A DNA stretch of 64,000 nucleotides from JAKJGA01 sp029554345. GTDB lineage: Bacteria; Spirochaetota; UBA4802; JAFGJZ01. Below, piece after piece: positions 53,677-62,336 of this stretch. Below the pieces are notes generated by a model. That model did not search any database, was not told where the DNA came from, and saw only the letters and a list, made by a program, of their open reading frames with translations. The stretch lies in contig DAOPBR010000001.1 in NCBI GenBank assembly GCA_035395685.1, forward strand, positions 112,745-176,744, written 5' to 3'. A program made the translations under genes and the position numbers. The stretch's first letter is position 1. Each line of letters starts with the position of its first letter.

Positions 53677-55034
53677 ATGACAAAAATCAAAAATAGAACA
53701 ATAATAATTATAACAGCTGCTCCGGCCGCAATACCGATCAGCAAGGAACGCGGTGAATTAGTTTTAACATCATGACTCAATGAATCTGAAGTCTTTATGC
53801 GGATATCCTCTTCCTCATAGGTTTTGCCGAACAAATCCTTTGTGATTTTAACATATACTGTAAAACCGTTCTTAATATCTCTTTTAACGGAATATATTTC
53901 GGCCGAAAGAGGACTTATTGTTCCGTCATCCTTCATCAAACCGAGATTATTGATAAACTTCATTCCTACAGGAGAGTTTTTATCCAGCATGACATTAATC
54001 ATATCTCCCGGAAGGAGCTCTGATATTTTCTTTCCCTTTGTCGGAGAAAGAATAAGTGAAACATCAATCGTTTTACGGTAATTCTTATCATCGGCAGATG
54101 ATTCGCTTTTTTTTCCGGTGAAAAGCGGTATCATAGAATTCAGAACAATCGAATTAATTTTTCCGAAACGGATACGGCATCCGTCAGCAGATTTATTCAG
54201 AAACGGAGATAAACATTCAATAAAACCTTTTTCTGATTCCTCAACTACAGACGCGCACAAAGAAGATACGTCACCGGAAGCGAAGGGACGGGATTTCGCA
54301 TCTTCGTTTTTTTTGATAGCCGAATAAAAATCCGCAAAAAAATCTCCCGTAGAAACTGAAGCAAGATCCGGAGAATCTGCCGACAGTGCTGATGCAATCA
54401 TCTTCTTATTCTGATTGCTCACAAAAAATGCCGCGGCAAAAGTCTTTGAATCCGTTGCCAGTGCATATGAAATATCCTGAATGCCGTTTTTGACGATCTG
54501 ATCGATTACAGAATTATCCATACCGTATATATTACGCAAAACGGCTGTTTTGGAAGTCACTGTCATGGCTTCAGACTGGTGAATCGCATCAATTTCGAGA
54601 AACTCCGAAACTGATACGGTTTTGAACTCTGCATTGATTTTGATGTCATCGGAATTAAGCACATTTGCGATTATACGCCTGAATTCAAAAGCAACCGCGC
54701 CGGTGTCTTTATTGGAAATTTTTGATTTTATATTTCCTATTTCTTCTTCATGGAATGCGGACATAAAGGCATCGTGAATTTTTTTATCATTTCCAGGAAC
54801 TATGTCAAAATCCCTTTTTGCTTTCTGCATCATATAATAGTTCTTTTCAACGGATGAATCAAACTCAAATTTATAAAGTGCATCTCCTACAATATTCACG
54901 GAATATACTCCAGAGAATGCATTTGTATCCGATTTAATAAAAAGCATTGTAATGCCTGAAATATTATAGTCTGCGGCGAGATACTTTATAAATCCGCAGA
55001 CATTACCCGATCCGGTTGTATTTTTAATTGTCAC
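53673..55034 (-). CDS. Tail-anchored protein of unknown function
   Basis: 453 aa. No N-terminal signal. A single C-terminal transmembrane helix (LLIGIAAGAAVIIIIVLFLIFV) makes it a tail-anchored protein with a large cytoplasmic body. The body has no recognised domain; a segment near residues 320-410 (KTIDVSLILSPTKGKKISELLPGDMINVMLD, read here as two strands) resembles a small beta domain. The start may be at this ATG or at inner ones. It follows the HD-GYP gene by 14 bases and may belong to its transcription unit. Confidence 0.6.
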   Translation of the reverse strand: MTIKNTTGSGNVCGFIKYLAADYNISGITMLFIKSDTNAFSGVYSVNIVGDALYKFEFDSSVEKNYYMMQKAKRDFDIVPGNDKKIHDAFMSAFHEEEIGNIKSKISNKDTGAVAFEFRRIIANVLNSDDIKINAEFKTVSVSEFLEIDAIHQSEAMTVTSKTAVLRNIYGMDNSVIDQIVKNGIQDISYALATDSKTFAAAFFVSNQNKKMIASALSADSPDLASVSTGDFFADFYSAIKKNEDAKSRPFASGDVSSLCASVVEESEKGFIECLSPFLNKSADGCRIRFGKINSIVLNSMIPLFTGKKSESSADDKNYRKTIDVSLILSPTKGKKISELLPGDMINVMLDKNSPVGMKFINNLGLMKDDGTISPLSAEIYSVKRDIKNGFTVYVKITKDLFGKTYEEEDIRIKTSDSLSHDVKTNSPRSLLIGIAAGAAVIIIIVLFLIFVI

Positions 55035-55048
55035 CAGTTAAACCTCGT

Positions 55049-56422
55049 TTAATCAAAACTAAAATCTCCCTTAGCAAAAACAGCGACACAGGCGTTCACA
55101 ACATCAGAATCGTAATACTTTCCCTTGTTCTTTATTATCTCATCTATTGCCGCATGAATACCGAGCGACGCGCGGTACGGCCGGTGAGATGCCATTGCCT
55201 CAACAACATCGGCTACCGCCAATATCTTGGATTCGATGAGTATTTCATCGGATTTTATTCCGTCAGGATATCCGCTGCCGTCGAGCCTCTCATGGTGCTG
55301 ACGGACGATCATCGCCACAGGCCAAGGAAATTCAATATTCTTAAGTATTTCATAACCCGACTGGGGATGATTTTTTATCAAAGAAAATTCTATATCAGAA
55401 AGTTTACCCGGTTTTGATAGAATTTCAGCCGGAACCGATATTTTACCGATATCATGGATGATTCCGGCCATCCTTAGTCCGTCTTTTATGTCATCCTTCA
55501 GATTCATGTAATCAGCTATTTTGCGGGCAAGCTCGGTTACTCTCTTCTGATGACCTGCAGTATAAGGATCCCTTGTTTCGACAGTCACTGCCATCGCCTG
55601 AATTATTCCGCCCATAGCCTTTCTGAGCATCATGAGAGTATTTTGTATCTTGGCTTCGTTCTTCGCACGCTCGGTAACATCACGGAAAACGAAAATCCCG
55701 CCGCTGAAAGAAAGAGGCTGTGAACTTACCCTGTCATACTGATATTCAATATCAGCTGTTCTTCCGTCAGGTTTTTCGTAACGGCTTTGGCAAAGAGTTC
55801 CCTCATGAGGAAATTTAGTTTTATCCATTCCTTCCGTCAGGAAAATATCATAAAGATTTTTATTTTCAAGACCACTCTCTTCAATTCCGGTAATACTGCA
55901 TGCGGCTATATTTGAGAAAAAAATATTGTAATCATCATCTGTTACGATAACACCGTCACCTATATGTTTAAGTACCGCAGAAAAAAGAACTTCTCTTGCA
56001 CCTGCTGCCATTTCGGCTTCTTTTTTATTGATCGCCATTTCGACTGAAGCAAAAAGATCATGCTCTGCAAACGGCTTCAGGATATATCCGTAAGGCTCAG
56101 CGACTTTTGCGCGTTCCAAGGTTTCCCTGTCCGCGTAGGCTGTTATAAAAATCACCGGAATATTGAAGTTTTCTTTAACTGTTATTGCGGCGCTTATTCC
56201 GTCCACTTCGCCTTTGATGCGGATATCCATAAGAACCAGATCCGGGCGGTGCTTTTCTATTTCAAAAAGTGCATCCTCTGCATTAATTGCGCATGCAGGT
56301 ATTTCATAACCTTTAGCCGAAAGAAAAGCGCTCATATCGGCGGAAGAAAGAACTTCGTCTTCGACGATTACAATCTTCCGTTTATCTCCGGCTTTTCTTT
56401 TCGAATAAAAGTTAAACATCAA
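55049..56422 (-). CDS. REC-PAS-HD-GYP c-di-GMP phosphodiesterase
   Basis: 457 aa. The receiver domain (residues 16-130) has its phospho-acceptor at Asp66 (LVLMDIRIKG) and the conserved Lys in YILKPF. A PAS domain lies at about 145-255 (IGDGVIVTDDDYNIFFSN). The HD-GYP domain is canonical: HDIGK with HD at 323-324, and HHERLDGSGYPDGI with GYP at 384-386. It would hydrolyse c-di-GMP on phosphorylation and counter the GGDEF enzyme at 33086. No histidine kinase is adjacent. It overlaps cysE by 4 bases. Confidence 0.95.
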   Translation of the reverse strand: MMFNFYSKRKAGDKRKIVIVEDEVLSSADMSAFLSAKGYEIPACAINAEDALFEIEKHRPDLVLMDIRIKGEVDGISAAITVKENFNIPVIFITAYADRETLERAKVAEPYGYILKPFAEHDLFASVEMAINKKEAEMAAGAREVLFSAVLKHIGDGVIVTDDDYNIFFSNIAACSITGIEESGLENKNLYDIFLTEGMDKTKFPHEGTLCQSRYEKPDGRTADIEYQYDRVSSQPLSFSGGIFVFRDVTERAKNEAKIQNTLMMLRKAMGGIIQAMAVTVETRDPYTAGHQKRVTELARKIADYMNLKDDIKDGLRMAGIIHDIGKISVPAEILSKPGKLSDIEFSLIKNHPQSGYEILKNIEFPWPVAMIVRQHHERLDGSGYPDGIKSDEILIESKILAVADVVEAMASHRPYRASLGIHAAIDEIIKNKGKYYDSDVVNACVAVFAKGDFSFD

Positions 56423-57306
56423 ACCTCATATTTAGGCGCTTTGATTCTGCTTTCCGGCGGAACGCTCTCTGTAATCCAGCAGTTTCCGCCTATCTGACTG
56501 CCTCTTCCGATAGTTATAGGTCCCAAAATCGTCGCGTTAGCATAAATTATAACGTCATCTTCAACTCTGGGATGACGGACAGTTCCTTTAACGGGATTCC
56601 CGTTTTCATCAAGCGGAAAGCTTTTGAAACCGAGAGTTACTCCCTGATAAAGACGTACATTATTTCCGATAACTGAAGTCTCTCCGATAACAACACCTGT
56701 TCCATGATCTATAAAGAAACGCTCACCGATTTGAGCTCCTGGATGAATATCGATTCCGCTTTCCGAATGTGCGAGTTCGGAGATCATTCTCGGTATGAGA
56801 GGGATTTCCATCTTGTAAAGTTCATGCGCAATTCTATGACTCGTAAGCGTTTTAAGGCTCGGATAACAGAATATCGCCTCTCCGGCGCTTCTCGCTGCAG
56901 GATCACCTTCATATGCCGACATAGCATCAGAGGCGAGAATTGAACGGATTTCTGGAAGCTTCTCTATAAGAAGTCTTGCCGCTGAAGCAGAACGGTCCTC
57001 ACAGTAATTGCAGTCACGGGATGCCTTCTCCGGGCAGTCAAAACAGAATCCGCGCCTGATCTGCTTGGTTAGCCTGCCGTAAATTCTGTCGAGGGCAGCG
57101 CCGATCTGATATTCCACATTTCCTTCTATCACATCCGGACCGAAATATCCCGGAAACAGTACTGATCTGATATCATCAATAATCTCAGACAGAACCATTG
57201 ACGAAGGCATGGGAATACTCTTGCTGCTGTGATGATAAACCATCTCAATATTTTTGAAATCTGAAAGTTTTTCTGCAACACTTCTAATAAACATTCCGCC
57301 ATCCAT
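56419..57306 (-). CDS. cysE: Serine O-acetyltransferase (EpsC-type CysE)
   Basis: 295 aa, longer than E. coli CysE because of an N-terminal domain with four cysteines (GFCFDCPEKASRDCNYC, Cys 88, 91, 99, 102) characteristic of the EpsC branch. The left-handed parallel beta-helix begins at IDIHPGAQIGERFFIDHGTG and continues GVVIGETSVIGNNVRLYQGVTLG in the next rungs. It acetylates serine in the first step of cysteine synthesis. The matching O-acetylserine sulfhydrylase is not in the window; metY, a related sulfhydrylase, is at the right end. It overlaps the following HD-GYP gene by 4 bases. Confidence 0.95.
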   Translation of the reverse strand: MDGGMFIRSVAEKLSDFKNIEMVYHHSSKSIPMPSSMVLSEIIDDIRSVLFPGYFGPDVIEGNVEYQIGAALDRIYGRLTKQIRRGFCFDCPEKASRDCNYCEDRSASAARLLIEKLPEIRSILASDAMSAYEGDPAARSAGEAIFCYPSLKTLTSHRIAHELYKMEIPLIPRMISELAHSESGIDIHPGAQIGERFFIDHGTGVVIGETSVIGNNVRLYQGVTLGFKSFPLDENGNPVKGTVRHPRVEDDVIIYANATILGPITIGRGSQIGGNCWITESVPPESRIKAPKYEV

Positions 57307-57408
57307 AAGAACACTCCATCATAATCATATAAAACGAATAATTCAATAAATTAATTGCCCTAATTGTTTCAAGGATTAATTTATTGCACCATCATCCCCA
57401 AGAAAATA

Positions 57409-57430
57409 AAAACCCGCTTTCGCGGGTTTT
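57409..57430 (-). terminator. Intrinsic terminator of the glycoside-hydrolase-like gene
   Basis: A 9-bp stem (AAAACCCGC with GCGGGTTTT) with a TTTC loop stands 2 bases beyond the stop of the minus-strand gene; reading on the minus strand it ends in TTTTATTTTC. Confidence 0.88.
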
Positions 57431-57431
57431 G

Positions 57432-59045
57432 TTAAAGATCAAGGATTCTGCACTCGCCGGGACGGATAAAAATCCTTTCCGTTGTTCCCTTATTTTTATA
57501 AACAACATCGACAAAGGTATTATGCATAACCGATGAATAAAGAAATGCCTTATTATTATCATAAAGAAACAACAGCACATTGCTTTCGCCTTTTATCATG
57601 ACGGGAAAATCCGCCATGAACTCGCTTCTGATTTTATTCAGAATTTCAGCCGGAAGCTTTAATATATCCGCCGGTGAATGAGGTATATTCAGCAAATAAA
57701 GTGTTCCCTCTCCCCATTTCTGCTTAATCAAAACTGGAAAAACGCCCGAATCATCAAGACCTACAACGGTATTCCATCCGTCGTTTACCGGCGAAAAGAT
57801 ATCACTGTAAAGAGCACTGTCGCTTGAAGGAAAATAATTCTTAAATCCGCAGATATCTATCTCATGCGCATAGTTATCCGCCTTGCGGACATTGGCTTTT
57901 ATTCTGAAAGGCTCAGCTCCCATCTTCGAAGCTTCGCGCCAGAAGCCTGTCGTAGTAATGACCTTTCCGCCATTGCCGAGAGTTGCTTCCATCTTTTTGA
58001 CAATATCCTTATCCTTGGCGGAAGACTCGGTAAGAATCATTATACGCGAATCATCATATTCGGGAGAAGGCTCAATAGGAAGCCCCATGTGACCGAAATA
58101 ATCAGTAATATATTCTTCTCCGTAAGAATCGAAAGGAATGTAGGCATTTATTCCGTAAGGTTTGCCGAGTTTCGCCATGTCCTCGTCAAGCCTGTCGAAA
58201 ACATAACCCATGCCCGGAACAAAATGATCATAGATGTGACTGTAGCAGAAAAGCGTTATTTCCTTTGCGCCTGAAAGAACTGTAAATATTCCCTGCTCTG
58301 TATAATCGAGATGAGTATAACAATCGAAAGCATCATACCAGCCTCCGCCGTTTCTGCCCGGTGCGGCGTTTTCAAAATAACGCATGATAGAATAACTCAT
58401 ATACCGCGGAATATTCTGCTGGGTCATCTTATGATCGCGCGTTTCAGTACCGGTATAAATTGAATCAAAAATATTGCGCTCATTTTTAGGGTTATATCCC
58501 GTAAAAGAATGATAAGGATACCAGTTCGGGAATTTTATTATCACATGACAAGACGGATTAACTTCCTTAGCAGTCTTCATTATGATATTTTTTGAAACAT
58601 CATTCTTCAAATCCATTCGGTATTCACGGAAAGTTCTGTTTCCCTTAGCCTCTGCGCATTTTTTGCATCTGCAGTCCGTAAAATAAAAATCATCAAAAAT
58701 GATTCTGTCAAAATGCTTTGCAGTAAGCCGCACGGCCGATTCAAGCTTCTTTCTGTCTTCGTCGCTTGAATAGCAAAGAAGCTGCCAGAACTCCTGAGTC
58801 TGCTTTGAAGTTGTGATACCGCCTGAAAGTTTTACTTTTCTTTCATTAAAGAATTTTTTAACTTCAGTCAGCTCTTCATCACTTGCCCATAAATCGCCTC
58901 TATAAGTTTCAATATAAACATGACTGATCTTAATGTGCTTTGTCAGAAAATCCCATTTCTCGCGAAATTTTTCATTTTTGGCAAACTCCATTGTATCTCT
59001 TACTGTAAAATAAAGAGCAACGTCAAAATTTTTATAAGTCTCCAT
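57432..59045 (-). CDS. Glycoside-hydrolase-like protein (TIM barrel plus GATase-like domain)
   Basis: 537 aa, no signal peptide. The N-terminal 300 residues look like a TIM barrel: ISHVYIETYRGDLWAS, RIIFDDFYFTDCRCKKC with a CxCxxC cluster, HVIIKFPNWYPYHSFTGY, and SGAKEITLFCYS. The C-terminal part (from about residue 330) resembles the GATase1-like and beta domains of GH42-type proteins (RIMILTESSAKDKDIVKKM, GNGGKVITTTGFW, GEGTLYLLNIPHSP). The catalytic residues are not obvious. A LacI-type palindrome (59102-59113) sits 57 bases before the start, suggesting sugar-inducible control. Function is inferred to be carbohydrate-related only. Confidence 0.7.
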   Translation of the reverse strand: METYKNFDVALYFTVRDTMEFAKNEKFREKWDFLTKHIKISHVYIETYRGDLWASDEELTEVKKFFNERKVKLSGGITTSKQTQEFWQLLCYSSDEDRKKLESAVRLTAKHFDRIIFDDFYFTDCRCKKCAEAKGNRTFREYRMDLKNDVSKNIIMKTAKEVNPSCHVIIKFPNWYPYHSFTGYNPKNERNIFDSIYTGTETRDHKMTQQNIPRYMSYSIMRYFENAAPGRNGGGWYDAFDCYTHLDYTEQGIFTVLSGAKEITLFCYSHIYDHFVPGMGYVFDRLDEDMAKLGKPYGINAYIPFDSYGEEYITDYFGHMGLPIEPSPEYDDSRIMILTESSAKDKDIVKKMEATLGNGGKVITTTGFWREASKMGAEPFRIKANVRKADNYAHEIDICGFKNYFPSSDSALYSDIFSPVNDGWNTVVGLDDSGVFPVLIKQKWGEGTLYLLNIPHSPADILKLPAEILNKIRSEFMADFPVMIKGESNVLLFLYDNNKAFLYSSVMHNTFVDVVYKNKGTTERIFIRPGECRILDL

Positions 59046-59399
59046 TTATCCTCCACGGCCGAAAAATTCCGGATATTCTCAGCGTTAAATCCAATATAAT
59101 AGCAAACGTTTGCGCACACAAGCATTTATTTAAAAAATTTGAAAAAAAATAGTAAATCTGTTATCTTGACATTGCATAATCCAAGTAAATGCCTTAAATA
59201 AACCTGCATAGCTCCGCTGGCAGAGTTCATCACTCACAATTATGAGTTATCAGTTCCGAATCGTGATTTAGCTCATGGCTTTTGCTTAAATTTAAAAAAT
59301 CAAACCAGAAGATCACCGTCAATTACTATATTCTTTCTTTAATGATTGACAATATATGTTAGAGTATTTCTCTAAAAAAAATATTAATGGAGAATATCA
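59046..59399. other. 354-base intergenic region with operator and tRNA-like relic
   Basis: Contains the LacI-type palindrome described separately and a possible tRNA-derived relic at about 59202-59275. There AGCTCCGCTGGCAGAG resembles a D-arm, CTCACAA would be the anticodon loop (anticodon CAC, Val) with a 4-of-5 paired stem, and GTTCCGAATC looks like a T-loop with one extra C. No acceptor stem pairs, so it is not a working tRNA. A TTGACA at 59346-59351 may be the -35 element for the lipoprotein gene at 59400, but its -10 is poor. Confidence 0.4.
59102..59113. promoter_or_regulatory. LacI/PurR-type operator palindrome
   Basis: GCAAACGTTTGC is a perfect 12-bp palindrome with the central CG typical of LacI-family operators. 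It lies 57 bases upstream of the glycoside-hydrolase-like gene. No LacI-family regulator is encoded in the window. Confidence 0.65.
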
Positions 59400-60140
59400 A
59401 TGAACAGCCTTAAGCGTTTTCAGTATGCATTTCTATTGCTTCTATCCGCAGTAGTTCTTTCATCATGTACAAGCGTCATGAAAAAAGATGAAGCAAAAAA
59501 AATAAAAAAAGGTGCGGTAATATCAGTTGTATCTGCTACATCAGAAGTTGACACATCGTCAACCGGAAGCGGGCTTTTAACTCTTGCATCGGAATTGTCT
59601 CAAAGAGATAAATTATCCATGCTTCCTACACTTAATTATACCAAAAACAAAGTAATGGAAAATCGCCGCAAAATGTTTCCTTTTGCACTTGCAGGAGAAG
59701 GCGAAGTTCTTTCAATTCCTGCATTTAAGAAAATAGAATCTCAAAAGGATGTATTTGGAAATTTTACCGGTGTTCAGGGCTATCCGGCACTTGCGTCATC
59801 AAGCAAAGCGGAAAAAGAAACAGTAAAATTTCTAGCCAGTGCAAAAAATCTTAACGCTACAATTATTGTCGAGATTTTCAGCTCTCTCACAAAAAGCGGA
59901 GTGAGCGTTCTCGGCGTTTCCGTAGGCAATATCAAAGCAAAAACAAATATGACTATAACAGTTTATGACGCAAAGGGCGCTACAATCATTAAAAAGAAAG
60001 TTGAAGGCGAATCCGAAACCGGAATTACACAGTTTATGGGATGGTATAAAGTCGCCGATGTAAACAAAATATGTGCAGAATCAATTGATGATGCAATAAG
60101 CAGCTATATAGACTGGATGGATAAAGAGTTAAAGAAATAA
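59400..60140 (+). CDS. Lipoprotein of unknown function
   Basis: 246 aa. The lipoprotein signal AFLLLLSAVVLSSC has Cys at residue 23. The mature protein has a mixed fold with a Lys-rich start (KKDEAKKIKKGAV) and a later beta/alpha block (ATIIVEIFSSLTKSGVSVLG, AKTNMTITVYDAKGATIIKK) reminiscent of small periplasmic lipoproteins that bear a CsgG- or TolB-N-like alpha/beta domain; that is inference by eye. The Shine-Dalgarno sequence is GGAG. It is a single-gene unit ended by a strong hairpin. Confidence 0.7.
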   Translation: MNSLKRFQYAFLLLLSAVVLSSCTSVMKKDEAKKIKKGAVISVVSATSEVDTSSTGSGLLTLASELSQRDKLSMLPTLNYTKNKVMENRRKMFPFALAGEGEVLSIPAFKKIESQKDVFGNFTGVQGYPALASSSKAEKETVKFLASAKNLNATIIVEIFSSLTKSGVSVLGVSVGNIKAKTNMTITVYDAKGATIIKKKVEGESETGITQFMGWYKVADVNKICAESIDDAISSYIDWMDKELKK

Positions 60141-60145
60141 ATATT

Positions 60146-60175
60146 TTGCAAGTCTGCCTTGCGGCAGACTTGCAA
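60146..60175. terminator. Strong hairpin between convergent genes
   Basis: A 13-bp perfect inverted repeat (arms TTGCAAGTCTGCC and GGCAGACTTGCAA, loop TTGC) lies 5 bases after the lipoprotein stop and 8 before the opposing gene's stop. No T-run follows on either strand, so termination may need help. Confidence 0.6.
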
Positions 60176-60183
60176 CCCATATA

Positions 60184-60732
60184 TCAGAAACTATTCTTAA
60201 AATCATCTGCAGATATAATCTTAGCAAATGTTCCGTTTAATGCCGCCATAAATGATCTGTGAACAGATTCTGCAGGAATTTTCTCTCCTGAAAAAAACTG
60301 ATCACAGGTAGCACAGGCATCATGAACCAGTGAACAATCATAACCGTAATCCTTAGCGGCTCTAACGCCCGAATCTACACACATGTGACTCATCATGCCG
60401 CAGAAAATAATCTCTTTGATTCCGTTTGAATGAAGATAACTGTCGAGATCAGTGCCTCTGAAGCTGTTCGGAAAATTCTTAATAATAATTTTCTCGTCAT
60501 CCAAAGGTTTAACGCTTTCATGAATTTCTGATCCTTCAGTGCCGGGAAGAAAAAATGTCGCACCGGGATATTCCGATATATGTCTTACGTGAATTACTTT
60601 CATTCCGCTTTTTCTCGCGTGATTAAGAAGTTCAGCCGCTTTTTTTGCCGCAGACTCCGAATTAACAAGTTCCTTTTTTCCGCCCGGAAAATAATCATTC
60701 TGTACATCAATAATCATCAATGCCTTGCTCAT
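60184..60732 (-). CDS. Isochorismatase-family cysteine hydrolase (nicotinamidase-like)
   Basis: 182 aa. The catalytic triad is in place: Asp9 (ALMIIDVQNDYF), Lys85 (IIIKNFPNSF) and Cys118 (CGMMSHMCVDSG). The cis-peptide region before the Cys is normal. Such enzymes deaminate nicotinamide, pyrazinamide or related amides, or act as isochorismatases; nicotinamidases usually have an Asp-x-His metal site near residues 50-60, for which HVRH is only a partial match, so the substrate is open. It starts 2 bases after the GNAT gene stop. Confidence 0.9.
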   Translation of the reverse strand: MSKALMIIDVQNDYFPGGKKELVNSESAAKKAAELLNHARKSGMKVIHVRHISEYPGATFFLPGTEGSEIHESVKPLDDEKIIIKNFPNSFRGTDLDSYLHSNGIKEIIFCGMMSHMCVDSGVRAAKDYGYDCSLVHDACATCDQFFSGEKIPAESVHRSFMAALNGTFAKIISADDFKNSF

Positions 60733-60733
60733 C

Positions 60734-61165
60734 TTATCCCCTTCTTTCCATAATTATTTTGCGTGTTGAAAATCCGAATTCTGAATAGAAATCAATCACG
60801 CTTTCGTTTCCGCCGTATACTTCTACGACAATGTTTTTTGTGCCCAATTCATCCATCCACTCAAGAGCATTCTCCATGAGCTTTTTTCCAATTCCGTGTC
60901 CTCGGTATTTTTTTGAAACACAGAGCGATTCGATTTCACACGGCGATACAATGCAATAAGCAACAGGAATCGAATCATCACTTGCGGTAAATATCTTCAT
61001 GAACTCTCCGCATTTTTCCATGAGCTCATCACGTCTCTTTTCAAACGTCTTCTCTCGGTAAACATCCTCAAATGAACCCTTCGAAATATGGTGTTCATTA
61101 AGCTCTTCCCACAAATGGCGGATGTCTGCAATGGCAGAAGAATCTTTCATCGCATATTCTATCAT
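60734..61165 (-). CDS. GNAT-family N-acetyltransferase
   Basis: 143 aa from the ATG at 61165, which has GGGAGGT 6 bases upstream; the frame extends further but that part is probably untranslated. The acetyl-CoA loop is KKYRGHGIGKKLMENALEW (motif A, RGHGIG). Flanking strands YCIVSPCEIESLCV and IVVEVYGGNESVIDFYSEFGF complete the fold. The substrate is unknown. It is probably co-transcribed with the cysteine hydrolase. Confidence 0.9.
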   Translation of the reverse strand: MIEYAMKDSSAIADIRHLWEELNEHHISKGSFEDVYREKTFEKRRDELMEKCGEFMKIFTASDDSIPVAYCIVSPCEIESLCVSKKYRGHGIGKKLMENALEWMDELGTKNIVVEVYGGNESVIDFYSEFGFSTRKIIMERRG

Positions 61166-61254
61166 CGCTACCTCCCAGTGTTTATGTATCACAACATTTG
61201 AAAATGCGGAATAGAGAATTATCAATTATTCAATGCATATCGTCAATTTTAGAA

Positions 61255-61606
61255 GTTATTGCATGGTGTCATGCAATAACCAAAAGGTGCTCCGCACCTT
61301 TTGAATCCGTTTGTCCATTTCTTTTGCTTGCCCAAAAGAAATGGACGAAAGAAAAGGGCACCGCTGCGCGGGGCTTTTCTCGCGTATTCCTCGCACCGGC
61401 TTTTTTGCCGGATGCTGCGGACGCTCGAGTGGTGTCCGCTTTCAGCGGACGATTTTAGATTTTTCTCTCGTTCATCCTTTTCTGAAGTGCTTTGCGCACT
61501 TTGGATTTTTTATAATCATTTATTTTCCAATTTGATTGGTGCGGTACGTGCGTTTAGTTTGTGTGATTGTTGCGATCGTAAAGACACAAAATTTTGCGTC
61601 TTTACG
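61255..61606. repeat. Hairpin-dense non-coding element upstream of the GNAT gene
   Basis: Seven inverted repeats in about 350 bases: 61255-61280 (11-bp stem), 61282-61302 (9 bp, AAAAGGTGC/GCACCTTTT), 61313-61346 (14 bp), 61396-61411, 61434-61450 (GTCCGCT/AGCGGAC), 61485-61501 (AAGTGC/GCACTT) and 61577-61606 (14 of 15 pairs). The block is locally GC-richer than its surroundings. Reading frames that cross it (61198-61458, 61301-61954) are repetitive, lack Shine-Dalgarno sequences and are not credible genes. The rest of the 61166-61675 interval holds nothing else I recognise. Confidence 0.7.
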
Positions 61607-61675
61607 GCTAAGAAATTGTGGAAGTATTCTGTCTCAGAATTGATGCACTCAGACTTATTTGTACAAAAAAGATTT

Positions 61676-62101
61676 TTATTCGTTCGGATTTATAACTTTG
61701 AATCCTTCTTTCTTCGCAGCATTCAACAATTTCTGATCGGAGGAAACAAAAAAATCAATATCTCTTTTCTTAAAAACAGCCGATGCGAGGTGAATAGAAT
61801 CAAGACTTTTCAATTGATATTTATCAATTGTTTTTACTGCGGAAAATACTATTTCAGAACTAACATCGACAATATTGAAAAACTGAAAATCCTGTTCAAT
61901 CTCCAACTTCAATTGATTATAATCTTTTTCATCAATTTCTCTTTCAAGAAGTAATCTTCCAAAAGAAGAAATTGCTTCGACATGTCCAATTATAGAAATA
62001 TATATTTCTGATGCGGAAAAAAGTAATTTATCTACATTATCAGAACCGGTTTCGGAAATATACTTTTTTACAAGAGCAGAAGTGTCAAAATACAATTTCA
62101 T
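61676..62101 (-). CDS. PIN-domain toxin (VapC-like)
   Basis: 141 aa. The acidic residues of the PIN ribonuclease site are present: Asp6 in YFDTSALVKKYI, Glu42 in GHVEAISSFGR, and the Asp residues in KSLDSIHLASA and SSDQKLLNAA. PIN toxins cleave tRNA or rRNA. It begins at the antitoxin stop (1-base overlap), the normal arrangement of a toxin-antitoxin pair. Confidence 0.92.
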   Translation of the reverse strand: MKLYFDTSALVKKYISETGSDNVDKLLFSASEIYISIIGHVEAISSFGRLLLEREIDEKDYNQLKLEIEQDFQFFNIVDVSSEIVFSAVKTIDKYQLKSLDSIHLASAVFKKRDIDFFVSSDQKLLNAAKKEGFKVINPNE

Positions 62102-62325
62102 TAATCATTTCTTTCTGCTACAATATATTCAGATGAATCTTTACATTTTTTAAGTTTTATTTTTTTAACTTCTCTTTTCCACCCCTCATTAACTTCTTCC
62201 TTAAAAGGTTTCAGCGTCGCAACCGGCTTTCCTTTTCTGATAATAATAAAAGAGTTTCCGTTTTCGACTTTATCAAAATATCGCTTGGAATTGTTTCTAA
62301 AATCAGTAAACTGCAAGTAATCCAT
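62101..62325 (-). CDS. Phd/YefM-type antitoxin
   Basis: 74 aa from the ATG at 62325. The longer frame start, a GTG at 62334, is itself part of the AGGTGG Shine-Dalgarno sequence, so the ATG is right. The N-terminal half (QFTDFRNNSKRYFDKVENGN, IIIRKGKPVATLKPF) is the Phd/YefM DNA-binding dimer fold; the basic C-terminal tail would block the PIN toxin. It should repress its own promoter, and a palindrome at the start of transcription is the likely operator. Confidence 0.92.
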   Translation of the reverse strand: MDYLQFTDFRNNSKRYFDKVENGNSFIIIRKGKPVATLKPFKEEVNEGWKREVKKIKLKKCKDSSEYIVAERND

Positions 62326-62336
62326 ATAATCCACCT

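Noticed and set aside
57384..59393. Shadow frames inside the glycoside-hydrolase-like gene and in its upstream region
   Set aside because: They lie opposite or out of frame to a convincing long gene with its own terminator and operator.
61198..61954. Several overlapping plus-strand frames of 74-217 codons
   Set aside because: They run through the hairpin-dense element and into the PIN toxin on the opposite strand, have no Shine-Dalgarno sequence, and give Cys/Phe-rich non-globular products.
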